Shown: piece after piece, positions 51,629-61,290 of the stretch
Layout: each line of letters starts with the position of its first letter
Numbering within the stretch: the stretch's first letter is position 1
From: Dipteris shenzhenensis
Lineage: Eukaryota; Polypodiophyta; Polypodiopsida; Gleicheniales
Reading direction: 5' to 3' (one strand)
Assembly (NCBI GenBank): GCA_047967505.1
Contig: CM106539.1
Length of the DNA stretch: 64,000 nucleotides
Translations under genes and position numbers: made by a program
Notes under the pieces: generated by a model
Told to the model about the DNA's origin: nothing
Databases searched by the model: none
The model's input: the letters and a program-made list of their open reading frames with translations, nothing else

Positions 51629-52092
51629 TGACATCTTGGATTCTTCAGTTTGATGGAGCTTACAAACCTTCGACCAAGGCGGCTGGCGTGGGTGTGAAGC
51701 TCACTTCACCGAGTGGTGAGGAGTTTTGTTACAGCAAGTCTTCGCCCGCAAGTACTTGCAATCAAGCTGAGTACTCGGCGCTCATTTTTGGGCTACAAAA
51801 GGCACAAGAACATCATGCCAAGCAATTGGAGGTGCAAGGAGATTCTCAACTAGTGTGTGAACAAGTTAGTGGAAGGTGGAAGGTGCGGAGCAAAGGCTTG
51901 GTTCCACGACATCAACAGGCCTTGGAACTTTGCAACCAGTTTGAAGAGGTAAAAATTCAGCATATCCCTCGAGCTCAAAATCTTGTTGCTGATTTCTTGG
52001 CACGTGAAGCTTGTATTTCAATCACGCATGACGCGAGTGGAAGCGCCACCCTAACAAAGCCGCAAGCCACGAAGGAGGGTGATCGTTTGTAA
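51598..52092 (+). CDS. Extra RNase H upstream of gag in gypsy B
   Basis: 164 codons, intact. All four acidic residues of a type I RNase H are visible: 'LQFDGAYKPSTKAAG', 'CNQAEYSALIFGLQ', 'VQGDSQLVCEQ' and 'NLVADFLAREA'. Differences from copy A are few and mostly conservative (for example N to D in the last motif). It is the best-preserved enzyme domain of the element and is placed 5' of gag, away from the polymerase-linked RNase H at about 55.5 kb. Confidence 0.9.
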   Translation: MGCPNSHLGVMTSWILQFDGAYKPSTKAAGVGVKLTSPSGEEFCYSKSSPASTCNQAEYSALIFGLQKAQEHHAKQLEVQGDSQLVCEQVSGRWKVRSKGLVPRHQQALELCNQFEEVKIQHIPRAQNLVADFLAREACISITHDASGSATLTKPQATKEGDRL

Positions 52093-52585
52093 GGAATGCA
52101 AAGGTTGTGGTCATCATGAAACTAAGTGTTGGGCATACTTGATACGAGTTCACCGACTTCGAAAGATCATCAGGAGGGTTCTCAAGGACATTGCTCAAAA
52201 GAAGGATGCCAGACCGCACACCCCTTGAAGAAATAGCATGGCGACTACAAGAACTGGAAGAAGCTGAAGGTGATGTGCAAGCTCTCCAACTATTGACATT
52301 TGTCATGGCATTCTTGTTTGCCTTGATGAACAACCTCATGCAACGCCGTGCCTCTAACCCTCGCGTGTAATGATCAATGTGATATCATGAGGGTTGGTCC
52401 TTTTAAGATTGTCTATGTGCTATTCTATGCTGAAGATTCTTCTCGTGTAATATTTCACACTACACCAGTCACACCCTACCCTGCCTATGTGTGCTTTTTG
52501 GATGTATCTTCGCCTGATTTTTAGTTCAAGCTTCCTCTTACTATTGTTCGTCCATAGATAAGCCCCTCTTTTCCATCTTCCAAGC
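52093..52585 (+). other. Spacer between RNase H and gag in gypsy B
   Basis: Colinear with 31293-31785. A zinc-knuckle-like 'CKECKGCGHHETKCW' is readable directly after the RNase H in another frame, which suggests that the leader protein once ended in a CCHC finger. Confidence 0.45.
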
Positions 52586-53949
52586 ATGGCTGACATTCCC
52601 GTGTTTTGTGGACGGGTAGAAGAAAATCCAAATGAGTATCTTGTGGCTTTCAAGCGCCGTTGTGTTTCTCTCAACTTTCTTACTGAAGACAGATGGCTAT
52701 TGGTTCTTCCCACATTTCTAGAAGGTTTGGCTCAAGCGTGGTATGAGAAGCAAGGCGAAGATGTTCGCCAAAGCTGGCCAAGGTTGACAGCATCAATGAT
52801 TGAGTATTTCGGCAAAGAAGAGGAGCCGGAGAATGTGTACCTGCAGGTGGCAAATTTGAAGCAGTCAGAAGGTGAGACGGTGCGTCGATATGTGGATCGA
52901 GCGGTCATGCTCCTGGACCGTTTGATTGCCACACAGGATGACTGGAATGACTCAGCATGTGCTGGGCTACCTTGTAGCAGGAGCGAGTGATGAATTCCGC
53001 CTCAAGCTTAAATGGGAGAATCCAGAATTTATGGTGCTAGCACATGAGATTGCTCAAAAGTTTGACAAAGTTCAGTCTGACCCTGCTTCAAAGAAGACGA
53101 TTGTCCCTCCGCATCCCCCTCCATTCCTGCAACAACAACCTGGGGGGTCTAACTCAAGGGCATACCCCCACCCCTCATCAGGGATGTATCCACCGCTTCC
53201 ACCTCAAATGTATGGTCCTCCCTTAGATGCTTACCCTCAACAAGGTGGATATCCTCATCCTCCGCCTCGAAGATTTCCCCAGCCTCGCCCACGAGCTCCC
53301 CTCCTCTCTACTCCCGTGGCCCCTCCAACTAAAGAGGCCCCCTTTGCAACAGAACCTGGAGTCAATGACCTAGCCAAGGCCCTGAATGACCTTCGGCTTG
53401 AGATGGTGGGCATCAGAAATCAAGCCAACCGCCCTCCAAGAGATCGTGCTAATGTTGTATGCTACGAGTGCCACTTGAAGGGTCATTATCGCACAGAATG
53501 CCCCAATATTCCAAGGGTGAATCTTTTAAGTGAGTCAGGCACTCTGATTCTGATGTGGAGATCCTTGATCTCGGGAAAAGAACTCATGGACCGGGCCGCC
53601 CCAAGAAGAAGGTGTCCTTCTCAGAGCCCTCAGATGCTGAGATGGCAGGCCCACCAATAGAGAAGACTAAAAGATCTCGCAGGAGTAAGTGGTCACCCTC
53701 GGATTTTCCCATCGGCTCAGGGCAAGAGGACTATTCGGTCGTTCAAGACCTTGCTCATCGGTCTTTGAGCATCACACTCCCTCAACTAATAGCATTAAGC
53801 CCTAAGGTGAGACGTGAGCTGCAGCAAGTCTCTCAACAAGGAAGAGCAAGAAAAAGGGAAAGGTACGAGAGGTATCTTCTATCTCTGAAGAAATTGATCG
53901 GCACCCACACACAGTAGATGTCATCATAGATAATTGCCGTGTCAAAAAT
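52586..53949 (+). pseudogene. gag: gypsy B gag, frameshifted
   Basis: Starts 'MADIPVFCGRVEENPNEYLV' like copy A. A deletion of about 17 bp near 52942 ('caggatgactgg') shifts the frame after 'LLDRLIATQDD'; the capsid C-terminus resumes as 'GMTQHVLGYLVAGASDEFRL'. The Pro-rich segment and the knuckle 'CYECHLKGHYRTEC' (near 53458-53500) are intact. A second shift near 53545 and a third near 53830 follow. The protease active site 'VCVDGGVACNIM' starts the next frame at about 53950. Confidence 0.88.
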
Positions 53950-55491
53950 GTGTGTGTTGATGGGGGAGTTGCATGTAATATCATGGTGCCCCGCATCATG
54001 AAGAAATTGAATTTGAAATGTACAAGGCGTTCCTCCACTCGAATCAAGGTAGCAAATGGTCGACGTCTCTCCACCATGGGAGTCATTGAGGATTTGCCCA
54101 TCACTGTCAATGGGTTGACCACCACTGTCAATTTCTATGTAGTGGACATTGAAGATACAGGCAGAAGTTACCCAGCCATACTCGGGAGACCATGGTTGAG
54201 AAAAAGTGATGCAGTCAGCTATTGGAAGACAGGACACATGTCTTTTGGTGCTTCAAAGGAGAAGATCCCAGTGCAACCTGGTGCCATGGAACCGGAAGAA
54301 GAAGAGGAGCATGACAGTGATACTATCTCATCTTCACTGTCTGAGTCCATGGAAGAATCAGACGGGGGGGAGGAATTCTCAGAGGAGGAAGTTTACATGA
54401 TGGGGGTGTCTCCGACCCTGCCACCTGCAGAAAAGATAACAGCTAGTCCTCAACAGCTCGAATCAATGCTTTCTCCAGACCTCACTGTAGGTGAGAAAGA
54501 TGAGTTTCTTGAAATGTTCAAAGATTTCCCTGACCTCTTTGCAACTAGCTACCACCACCTTCGCCATGTGACTGCCATAGAGCACAAGATAGAGCTAAAG
54601 CCTGATGCAAAGCCTGTGGCTAAGAAGTATCGGAGATTAGGGCCCCTGCAGACCGATGCTTTGCGCTCAGAGTTGCAGAAGCTTGTAGAGGCTGGGTTTA
54701 TTGTTCCGGTTCACAATACTGAATGGGTTTCACCAGTGGTAGTCATCCCAAAGAAAAACAACAAGTGGCGGGTCTGCATCGACTATAAGAAACTCAATGC
54801 TGCCACCAAGAGGGATCATCATCCCCTGCCCTTTCAAGACCTCATTCTTGAGAAGGTAAGTGGTCATGAGATGTATACTTTCTGTGATGGTTACTCTGGG
54901 TTTTACCAAATCAGAATTGCCGAGGAAGATGTGCTTAAAACCACATTTGCCACACCCTGGGGGACATTTGCATTCAAAGTAATGCCATTTGGCCTCACCA
55001 ATGCTCCTGCCACCTTTCAAAGATTTATGCAGATGGTGTTTGCTCCTTATTTGGGGGATTTCTTGGAGGTGTTTTTATATGATTTCTGTATATTCTCGTC
55101 ACGAAAGGAGCACATCATGAAGGTTAGATTGGCCTTCCAAAGGGTCAATGATGCAAATGGCAGTCTCAACCCTGAGAAATGCACCATTGGAGCCACTCAA
55201 GGGAGGTTATTGGGACATGTTGTCTCATCCGAGGGCATCAAGCCTGACCCCGAGAAGGTAGAAGCCATCCTCAAGCTCTCCCCACCTACAACCAAACGTC
55301 AGGTACGCTCATTTGTCAATCTAGCAGGATACTATCGCCGCTTCATTGATCAATATGCTGCTTTGACACGGCCCATGACTATGCTATTAAAAGATGGGGT
55401 TGATTTCTCTTGGAATGAGGATTGTGATCATGGGTTTGCACAAATCAAGAATGCTCTGGCTTCAGAACCCATTCTACGCAATTCAGACTAG
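53950..55491 (+). CDS. pol: gypsy B protease and reverse transcriptase with altered catalytic motif
   Basis: 513 codons. It begins with the protease active site 'CVDGGVACNIM' and 'YPAILGRPWLRKSD', then an acidic linker and a complete reverse transcriptase ('WVSPVVVIPKKNNKWRVCI', 'GYSGFYQIRI', 'FAFKVMPFGLTNAPA'). The catalytic motif reads 'VFLYDFCIFS' where copy A has FLDDFC, so one of the two essential Asp residues is lost and the enzyme should be dead. The frame ends at a TAG (55489-55491) replacing the Trp of 'NPDWSKTFYI' in copy A, a TGG to TAG change. Confidence 0.92.
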   Translation: MCVDGGVACNIMVPRIMKKLNLKCTRRSSTRIKVANGRRLSTMGVIEDLPITVNGLTTTVNFYVVDIEDTGRSYPAILGRPWLRKSDAVSYWKTGHMSFGASKEKIPVQPGAMEPEEEEEHDSDTISSSLSESMEESDGGEEFSEEEVYMMGVSPTLPPAEKITASPQQLESMLSPDLTVGEKDEFLEMFKDFPDLFATSYHHLRHVTAIEHKIELKPDAKPVAKKYRRLGPLQTDALRSELQKLVEAGFIVPVHNTEWVSPVVVIPKKNNKWRVCIDYKKLNAATKRDHHPLPFQDLILEKVSGHEMYTFCDGYSGFYQIRIAEEDVLKTTFATPWGTFAFKVMPFGLTNAPATFQRFMQMVFAPYLGDFLEVFLYDFCIFSSRKEHIMKVRLAFQRVNDANGSLNPEKCTIGATQGRLLGHVVSSEGIKPDPEKVEAILKLSPPTTKRQVRSFVNLAGYYRRFIDQYAALTRPMTMLLKDGVDFSWNEDCDHGFAQIKNALASEPILRNSD

Positions 55492-55850
55492 TCAAAGACC
55501 TTCTATATCAATCCTGGGTTTGGTGAGCACACTCTAGCAGGTATTCTTCTCCAGCAAGGGGAGGATCGGTTCATGTACCCCGTTCGATTTGCTTCTCAAC
55601 AATTGCTCGACACTGAGCGATGCTATTCAGAGGCTGACAAGCATGCATTGTCTTTGGTGTTTTGCATTGAGAAATTTAAGCATTATGTGGCTGGAAAGTC
55701 CTTCTTTATACTCACTAGCACTGGTCTTGCAAAGCAGGTTCTTCAATCACCAAATCCCATGGGCCGGTTGGCCAAATGGTTGGCAGTTCTACAAGAATAT
55801 GATTTTTCTTTCAAAAGGGGGTTGTTCCAACTTGAAGAATGCTTTGATTG
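55492..55850 (+). pseudogene. gypsy B RNase H remainder
   Basis: In the pol frame after the TAG: 'FYINPGFGEHTLAGILLQQG', 'MYPVRFASQQLLDTERCYSE', 'HALSLVFCIEKFKHYVAGKS' and 'AKWLAVLQEYDFSFK'. A loss of about 5 bp near 55815 relative to copy A shifts the frame. The third acidic position is ILTSTG, so the polymerase-linked RNase H may be inactive in the whole family. Confidence 0.85.
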
Positions 55851-57232
55851 ATTTAGTGGAGTGCCTTGATGTAACCCTTGTAGCAGCCATAGAAGTTGGG
55901 GATCCTTGGTATGGTGGTATCTACAAGTTTTTAACCGCTTTCTCCTTTCCTTCAGAAAGTACTAGCTATGAGAGAAAGAAGATCCGCAGAGATAGTAGGC
56001 GCTATACCCTCCTTGATGGGGTGTTGTACCGTCAAGGCATGGATGGGGTGCTCAGACGGGCCATTGATGCAGATGAAGTGCCTAAGGTATTGAAGCATTA
56101 TCATGATGGATTTTGTGGAGGCCACTATGCCAGTGACTATACAGCTAAGAAGATTTTACATGCTGGATACTATTGGCCGACATTGTTCAAGGATGTCACT
56201 TTGTATTGCAAAACCTGTGAACCATGTCAATTCTTCGGTAGAAAGGATTTGCGTCCCGGGCAACATCACCCGGTGATGTCCATCCATCCGTTTCAGAAGT
56301 GGGGAATAGATTTTGTCGGACCCTTGCCCATGACTGCCCGCAAAAAGAAGTATCTTTTGGTAGCCACTCAGTATGTCACTAAGTGGGCTGAAGCTATCGC
56401 CCTCTCTGCTGCAAATGGCAAGGCAGTTTCAAATTTCATCTTTGAACATATCTGCACAAGGTTTGGGACACCCATGGAGATAGTCTCTGACCATGGGAGT
56501 CCATTCTTAAATGAAGCAGTGGAGTTACTCATGGATCGCATGGGCATTGATCATCACACTTCTAGCATCTATTACCCAGCATCCATGGGTCAAACAGAGC
56601 AGACCAATGGCCTCCTTTGTAAACCCATGGGAAAAATGGCCGCAGGGAATAGGAGCCAATGGGATCAGAAGGTCACTGAAGCCGTGTGGGCTTACAACAT
56701 CACTCATAAAACATCTACAGGTCACACCCCTTTTGAGTTGGTGTATGGTACTGAGGTAGTTTTACCACTAGAGATAGACATTCCGGCCTTGAGATTGGCA
56801 CAGGAACAGAGGATGACAGTAGATGAACATGTAGAGGCCAGATTGGTACAACTTGAGAAGTTAGATGAGACCCGACGCCTTGCACTACATCAAATAGAGA
56901 TCCAAAAGAATCAACAAAAGGCCCGATTGGATGCTAAGATTTGCAAGGGATGGGAAAGACACTTTGCTGAGGGGGATGTTGTGCTATGCTTTGATAATAG
57001 ATTGGACCACCAAATGGATAAGAAGTTTCTGCCACTGTGGGCTGGTCCATACAAAGTCATCAAAGAACGTAGCAATGGGTCTGTACAAGTTCAGGAGCTG
57101 CATGAACCATATGGCAAGAAGGTGATCAACAAGCGTTACCTCAAGCCTTTCTTTGTGCGTGATGGTCCCAGGCATGGAAATGCTGTGCATTCCCTGCCTG
57201 GGGGGGGAACTGTTATGGATAAAATTGTCTAA
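55820..57232 (+). CDS. gypsy B integrase
   Basis: Open from about 55820 to 57232. The zinc finger is 'HDGFCGGHYASDYT' with 'CKTCEPC'. The core has 'KWGIDFVGPLP' (first Asp), 'IVSDHGSPFLNEAV' (second Asp) and 'GQTEQTNGLL' (Glu), so the triad is intact. 'WAYNITHKTSTGHTPFELVY' and 'EGDVVLCFDNRLD', 'GPYKVI', 'KRYLKPFF' complete the C-terminal domain. The last codons run into the polypurine tract and LTR. Any ATG upstream of 55820 in this frame lies in RNase H sequence read out of frame. Confidence 0.92.
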   Translation, partial: GCSNLKNALIDLVECLDVTLVAAIEVGDPWYGGIYKFLTAFSFPSESTSYERKKIRRDSRRYTLLDGVLYRQGMDGVLRRAIDADEVPKVLKHYHDGFCGGHYASDYTAKKILHAGYYWPTLFKDVTLYCKTCEPCQFFGRKDLRPGQHHPVMSIHPFQKWGIDFVGPLPMTARKKKYLLVATQYVTKWAEAIALSAANGKAVSNFIFEHICTRFGTPMEIVSDHGSPFLNEAVELLMDRMGIDHHTSSIYYPASMGQTEQTNGLLCKPMGKMAAGNRSQWDQKVTEAVWAYNITHKTSTGHTPFELVYGTEVVLPLEIDIPALRLAQEQRMTVDEHVEARLVQLEKLDETRRLALHQIEIQKNQQKARLDAKICKGWERHFAEGDVVLCFDNRLDHQMDKKFLPLWAGPYKVIKERSNGSVQVQELHEPYGKKVINKRYLKPFFVRDGPRHGNAVHSLPGGGTVMDKIV

Positions 57233-58201
57233 GGAAAAAGGCATTAATATGTATGTGTGTTTGTATATGTGGCAATAGTATAATAAATTATGGTGTGCAT
57301 AGGACCCAAGGTTGAGGTGGCAGGGCATGACCATGTGCCACCCTTCCATGTAAGAGGACCCATAAGGTGTGTTGTACATAATCCATGATAGTTATACTAT
57401 AAAATGCAAGGTGGCATGGCTCCTCCATGTGCCACCCCTCCACCTAGGATGCATTAAGTGAGATATGGCTCAAAGTCCATGGGAGAAGCAATATAAAATG
57501 GGTGGAGATGGCTATTATATTGAGTTATTCCCTCCATATGGGATAGGCCCATGTGGGGGAGGTATAGAAGGACAAAGAGAGCTAGTTAAATAATGGGGAA
57601 AGTAGGATGAGGTGGCAAGATTCCTTGTGCCAGCCCTCCACTTGTCCTCCTAGACGTTTCAACATATTATAAAATTGGAAAGAGACCAAGGGAGTATCAT
57701 AGACTTGAGATATGGGGCTTGATTTATGTGGAAAATTGAGGCAAAGGGTTGTCGCACACAATTGAGAGTGCGTACCCACCTAGCCCACATGGGAGACTTT
57801 TCCACACACACCATGCATGTGGGAGGATACATTGATGTGGAGAGACCCCCTCTTTTGGCTATAAAAGGAAGGGGCTATTCCTTGATGAGACACGCTCATT
57901 CTTGTAAAGCCACCTAGCTAGTATTTTGATATTTCCCTCTCATCCCTTCTTTCCAATAAAGTATGGTTCTCCTCCCTTGATGTCCACATCTCAACATTCC
58001 TCCTCCTATCATGTACCTGCTTCTCTTCCCCCTCTCCCTTTCCCCTTGTGTCATAGTCTCCCTTTTCCTTCCCTCCACTTCTAATTCCTTGTTCACCCCT
58101 ATGACATCCCTTCGCCCTCGTGATCTCCTTTTCTCTATGGCCTTTGAGCGTCGCCATACTTAGTCTTTAGCCTCTGATCTCGATAACTTTTCTCGCTAAA
58201 A
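57211..58201 (+). mobile_element. 3' LTR of gypsy B
   Basis: Directly after the polypurine tract. Ends CGCTAAAA, then CCAC as target-site repeat. It differs from the 5' LTR at, for example, 'cataggaccc/cataggcccc', 'cctagacg/cctagagg' and 'gagtgcg/gagtgtg'. Confidence 0.92.
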
Positions 58202-58433
58202 CCACAAGGCCAAATCTCCCCAAACTTTGGTGCTTTGAAAGAAGCCCATATGATTTGGCCACACATCCAAACCTCCCCTTCCAGTGCTTTAAAAGAAGCC
58301 CATAAGATTTGGCCGCATGGCCAAATCTCCCTAATGCGGCCAAATCTCCCTAGAATCTAGTACTTTCTCAAATCTACTACTATGTCTAGTGTCAATTCTA
58401 GATTCTATTTCAGATATGTTTATCGATAATGTG
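58202..58433. repeat. Satellite remnant at the right flank of gypsy B
   Basis: Two to three degraded units of the AGATTTGGCC satellite followed by 'tctattcagatatg'-type unique sequence. It shows that gypsy B lies in the edge of the satellite array. Its exact copy is at 50318-50549. Confidence 0.85.
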
Positions 58434-59040
58434 TTTTGTCTAACATTAAATATTATAAAGATGATAGTTTGTATATTGCTTGGGTCTTTTACAGGAAAGA
58501 CATAAATGTGAAGAAGGTTGAGAAAGTTGTAAGTGGATTTGCAGAAAAAAGCATACCTTGGTACTTTGACATATATAGTATTGAGGGAGCACAGTTGACA
58601 CGAGTTCACTTATTTGTTTTGTTACCTAATAAAAGTGCATACAATTGTGTTGGATCGGTACATCAAATCACTGAAGATGTGGTTGGAAAAGAGGGAGATA
58701 TTGGATTTTTGATCATTATAAATCAAAATAAGAAGTTTCTCTTGGATCCCAGTGATTATGAAGAATCTCGTATGAAGTCTGATGTAGATGACAACATGCA
58801 CTCAAGAGGCTGGATAAGTGTTGAATCAATTGATGGAAATGAAATTCACACAGTGACAACAATCATTGAATCATATCAGAAAGTTTCAGCAACATTAAAG
58901 AAGCATAAGAGTGGGGAAGATAGTGGGGAAGGAACAAAGAAAGGTAAATCGACTATAGTTCAAGCACCAGAGGTGGTGGCAGAGAAGGGGCAAAGAAAGG
59001 AAAGCTAACTATAGTTGATGTACCACAAGAAGGAACACCT
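58434..59040 (+). pseudogene. N-terminal part of the ParB-like gene, unknown domain plus Lys-rich repeat
   Basis: One frame to 59008 reads 'YYKDDSLYIAWVFYRKDINV', 'GFAEKSIPWYFDIYSIEG', 'VHLFVLLPNKSAYNCVGS' and 'DIGFLIIINQNKKFLLD', an alpha/beta-looking domain that I do not recognise. It ends in a Lys/Gly-rich repeat: 'GTKKGKSTIVQAP' followed, in the next frame, by 'GAKKGKLTIVDVP'. The frame shift between the two repeat units and another before 59040 suggest decay or an unrecognised small intron. There is no ATG with good context; the start may be the preceding sequence disrupted by the satellite and gypsy B. Confidence 0.5.
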
Positions 59041-60063
59041 CCAAAGGGTATGCTAGCAGTTGTGGTAGTGAATTGGAGCCAAGTGGAAAGGTCATAGGAA
59101 AAAAAGGGCAAAAGAAACCATCAGGCTTGGTGGAATATGAAAAATACTACCCATTCAGGTTGCATGCAATATTTTCAATTCCAGTTGCAAGATGTCAAAA
59201 AGCTCCTCCAAGCTATGTATATAGAGGGTTGAACAAAGAGCATGTGGAGAAGCTTGCTACAGACTTCGGTTATAACTCTAGGCCTCCTGCTGCTGTAGCG
59301 GATTTAATGCCTTTCAATCCTGAAACAAAGCAGCCCCTGGAAAGGGTAGATAAAAAGGATTTAACCAAGTGCCACTACTGGATACTATCTGGACAACATT
59401 CAATATATGCTGCTAAAATATTCACATCTAATGATGATAACAGCACGGCCCAAAGAAAGAACTACTACCGCACCTGCCAGGCGAGGATTGTAGTAAATTG
59501 TCCCGCACACTTTTGTGTGGAGATATCAAAGATGGCAAACCTGGAGTCTCAAAATATCTTGAGACAATCTCCATACATTGATATACTTAAGCAGGTGAGG
59601 GGACAATGGATTCTCTTTAACAGACCCAAGAAAGCACAACAAGGGCTTGCAAAAGGACATCCAGATCGTGAGAATTGGGATGTAAGTACAGATTTTAATT
59701 ATGAATCATTTTTTACAAGTCGGTTTTCTTAATTATTGCATTCTAATGGATGCATATATTTTGCAGGCTTTCATTGACACTGGCAAGGTAACATTGGGCA
59801 ATAGCTTTGCCACGAAGGATGTACATATGATAATCACAAGCGATGCCATTTATGATGGTTGGATCTCCATCCTTGAGGATTACATTGCAGGCAAATATTC
59901 ACAAGATGGAAAATGCCATAGGCAACCCACAGTCTCAATGTTTAGATGCTTGCGTGGATTGAGTGATGATCAAATTGGTCAAATTCAAAATGACATTAAG
60001 GAAGGTAGAGTAGTCATAGCTAAAACAAAGACTGATGCCATGATTCTTGATATTGAAGGATGA
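59041..60063 (+). pseudogene. ParB/sulfiredoxin-like domain segment, one intron
   Basis: Exon 59041-59681 and exon 59767-60063. The domain starts near 'YPFRLHAIFSIPVA', with 'GLNKEHVEKLATDFGYN', 'CHYWILSGQHSIYAAKIF' (the ParB/Srx signature of a strand, Gly-x-His, then Ala-Ala) and 'MANLESQNILRQS', ordered as in ParB N-terminal domains. The domain binds nucleotides or DNA in bacteria and phages, where it is often joined to DNA methyltransferases. After the intron: 'FIDTGKVTLGNSFATKDVHM', 'GWISILEDYIAGKYS' and 'TVSMFRCLRGLSDDQI'. The TGA at 60061-60063 is in frame with the next segment. ParB-like domains other than sulfiredoxin are unusual in plant nuclear genes. Assignment is from motifs only. 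Confidence 0.55.
59682..59766 (+). other. Intron in the ParB-like gene
   Basis: 85 bp, 'TGGGAT/GTAAGT ... TATTTTGCAG/GCTTTC', phase 0, joining 'DRENWD' to 'AFIDTGK'. Canonical plant splice sites. Confidence 0.85.
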
Positions 60064-61290
60064 GCTATGCAAATCAAGAGAGATGCTACACTGCAAGAAG
60101 AACTTTATATGTTTATATCGGCAGAACAGCCTTCTTTAATGTTAAAAAATTGGGATGAGTGCAGATTACATTTTAAAATTACTCCAGAATTGTATCATCG
60201 GATTCGTGGTTGCTCTGACTCATGGTTAAAAGTGAAGCTTCAACAGGGCAAGGAAACTCCACCATTGCCTAATGCTGCAAAGGGGTTTCTGAGGTGGATT
60301 ATGGGACAAAGTGAAGGTGCAAGTCATGGACCGAATTCCACCCGGTCTTGGAGGTTCTACACAGTCGGTTCAAACATGGAGGGAATGGAATTTATACATA
60401 ATGTGTACCAAGAGCCAATGGCAATAGGGGTTGCCTTTTTGGATGTAATGTATGGACCAAGCAGAAGTAGAAATTGGAATGAGGATCGCTTTGAGTGTTT
60501 GTTGAAAAGCCTAATGACAATCGATTCTCCCCCAGTGCAATTCCTTCTTGTGGTGTTCCTGACCATGGATCATGTATCATGTTTGAAGAATGCATTAAAT
60601 AAGACATGCGGGCAATATAAAATACACTTTGGTTGCCTTAATTTTGAAACTACAGATATATTTATCACTGGATCTATGGATGGCTTAATTGCCTGTGTAC
60701 TGATAAGCAAGGAAAAGCATTTCAATGATATTGAGCGCTATACCAATGCACAATGTAAGCCATCAATATATGTTGCAGATGAAAAATATGAAAAATCAAG
60801 TGGTGTAGAAGAATCAGGTGATGAGGATGATGATGACGAGGAGGATGATGATGAATTTGACATTGAATTATCCTTGAAAAGAAAACGTTCAAGTATCATG
60901 AAAGACATGATCATGGGTTTCTATCGAGAAGATGAGTATGTATTGGACTTGTTCTCTGAGGGGCTTGCTGCAATAGAGTCTCTTTCTTGTAAGAGGCGTG
61001 TTGTTTCAGTTGTTGAGACTTATGAGGAGTTGGCAAAGGTTGAAAGTATATGTTGCACATATGCTTACAGTAATCATGAAATTCGACAATGGGCTAGCTT
61101 GCAAGAACCAATATTGGCAATAGAGGGGGTATCAAAAGAAGATGATACAATTGAAGGTGTAGGGGATAAAGAAATTGATACCATACCAGGACAAAAAGAG
61201 CTTCAACCCTTCAATGAAGAGCAGTGTGAGCATTTACAAAAACATGCTTCAAAGTTTTGGGAAATAGAAGAGGAAGCAACAGGTCCTTGA
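60064..61290 (+). CDS. Methyltransferase-like domain and acidic tail, continuing the ParB-like gene
   Basis: About 408 codons in the same frame as the ParB part, separated only by the TGA. It has 'WDECRLHFKITPELYHRI', 'AAKGFLRWIMGQSEG', then 'GVAFLDVMYGPSRSRNWNED', 'VQFLLVVFLTMDHV' and 'YKIHFGCLNFETTDIFITGS'. DVMYG sits where amino-methyltransferases have DPPY, and the following strand/helix order fits, but Pro-Pro is lost, so activity is doubtful. An Asp/Glu run (near 60815-60860), a basic KRKRSS, and a C-terminal 'GQKELQPFNEEQCEHLQKHA' follow. ParB-methyltransferase fusions are common in phages. Other possibilities are a structural Rossmann domain or a wholly unknown fold. Confidence 0.5.
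   Translation, partial: AMQIKRDATLQEELYMFISAEQPSLMLKNWDECRLHFKITPELYHRIRGCSDSWLKVKLQQGKETPPLPNAAKGFLRWIMGQSEGASHGPNSTRSWRFYTVGSNMEGMEFIHNVYQEPMAIGVAFLDVMYGPSRSRNWNEDRFECLLKSLMTIDSPPVQFLLVVFLTMDHVSCLKNALNKTCGQYKIHFGCLNFETTDIFITGSMDGLIACVLISKEKHFNDIERYTNAQCKPSIYVADEKYEKSSGVEESGDEDDDDEEDDDEFDIELSLKRKRSSIMKDMIMGFYREDEYVLDLFSEGLAAIESLSCKRRVVSVVETYEELAKVESICCTYAYSNHEIRQWASLQEPILAIEGVSKEDDTIEGVGDKEIDTIPGQKELQPFNEEQCEHLQKHASKFWEIEEEATGP

Larger units (their letters stand above)
49327..58201 (+). mobile_element. gypsy element B, complete, young
   Basis: Both LTRs are 991 bp (49327-50317 and 57211-58201) and differ at only a handful of positions. The element is flanked by CCAC on both sides (49323-49326 and 58202-58205), a likely target-site duplication within the satellite. 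The order is LTR, duplicated flank, leader ORF, extra RNase H, gag, protease, reverse transcriptase, RNase H, integrase, polypurine tract 'ctgggggggg', LTR. Despite the young LTRs the coding region has several lesions. Confidence 0.92.

Noticed and set aside
57582-58157. Small minus-strand frames in the gypsy B LTR
   Set aside because: Present in all LTR copies only because the LTRs are identical; no domain.
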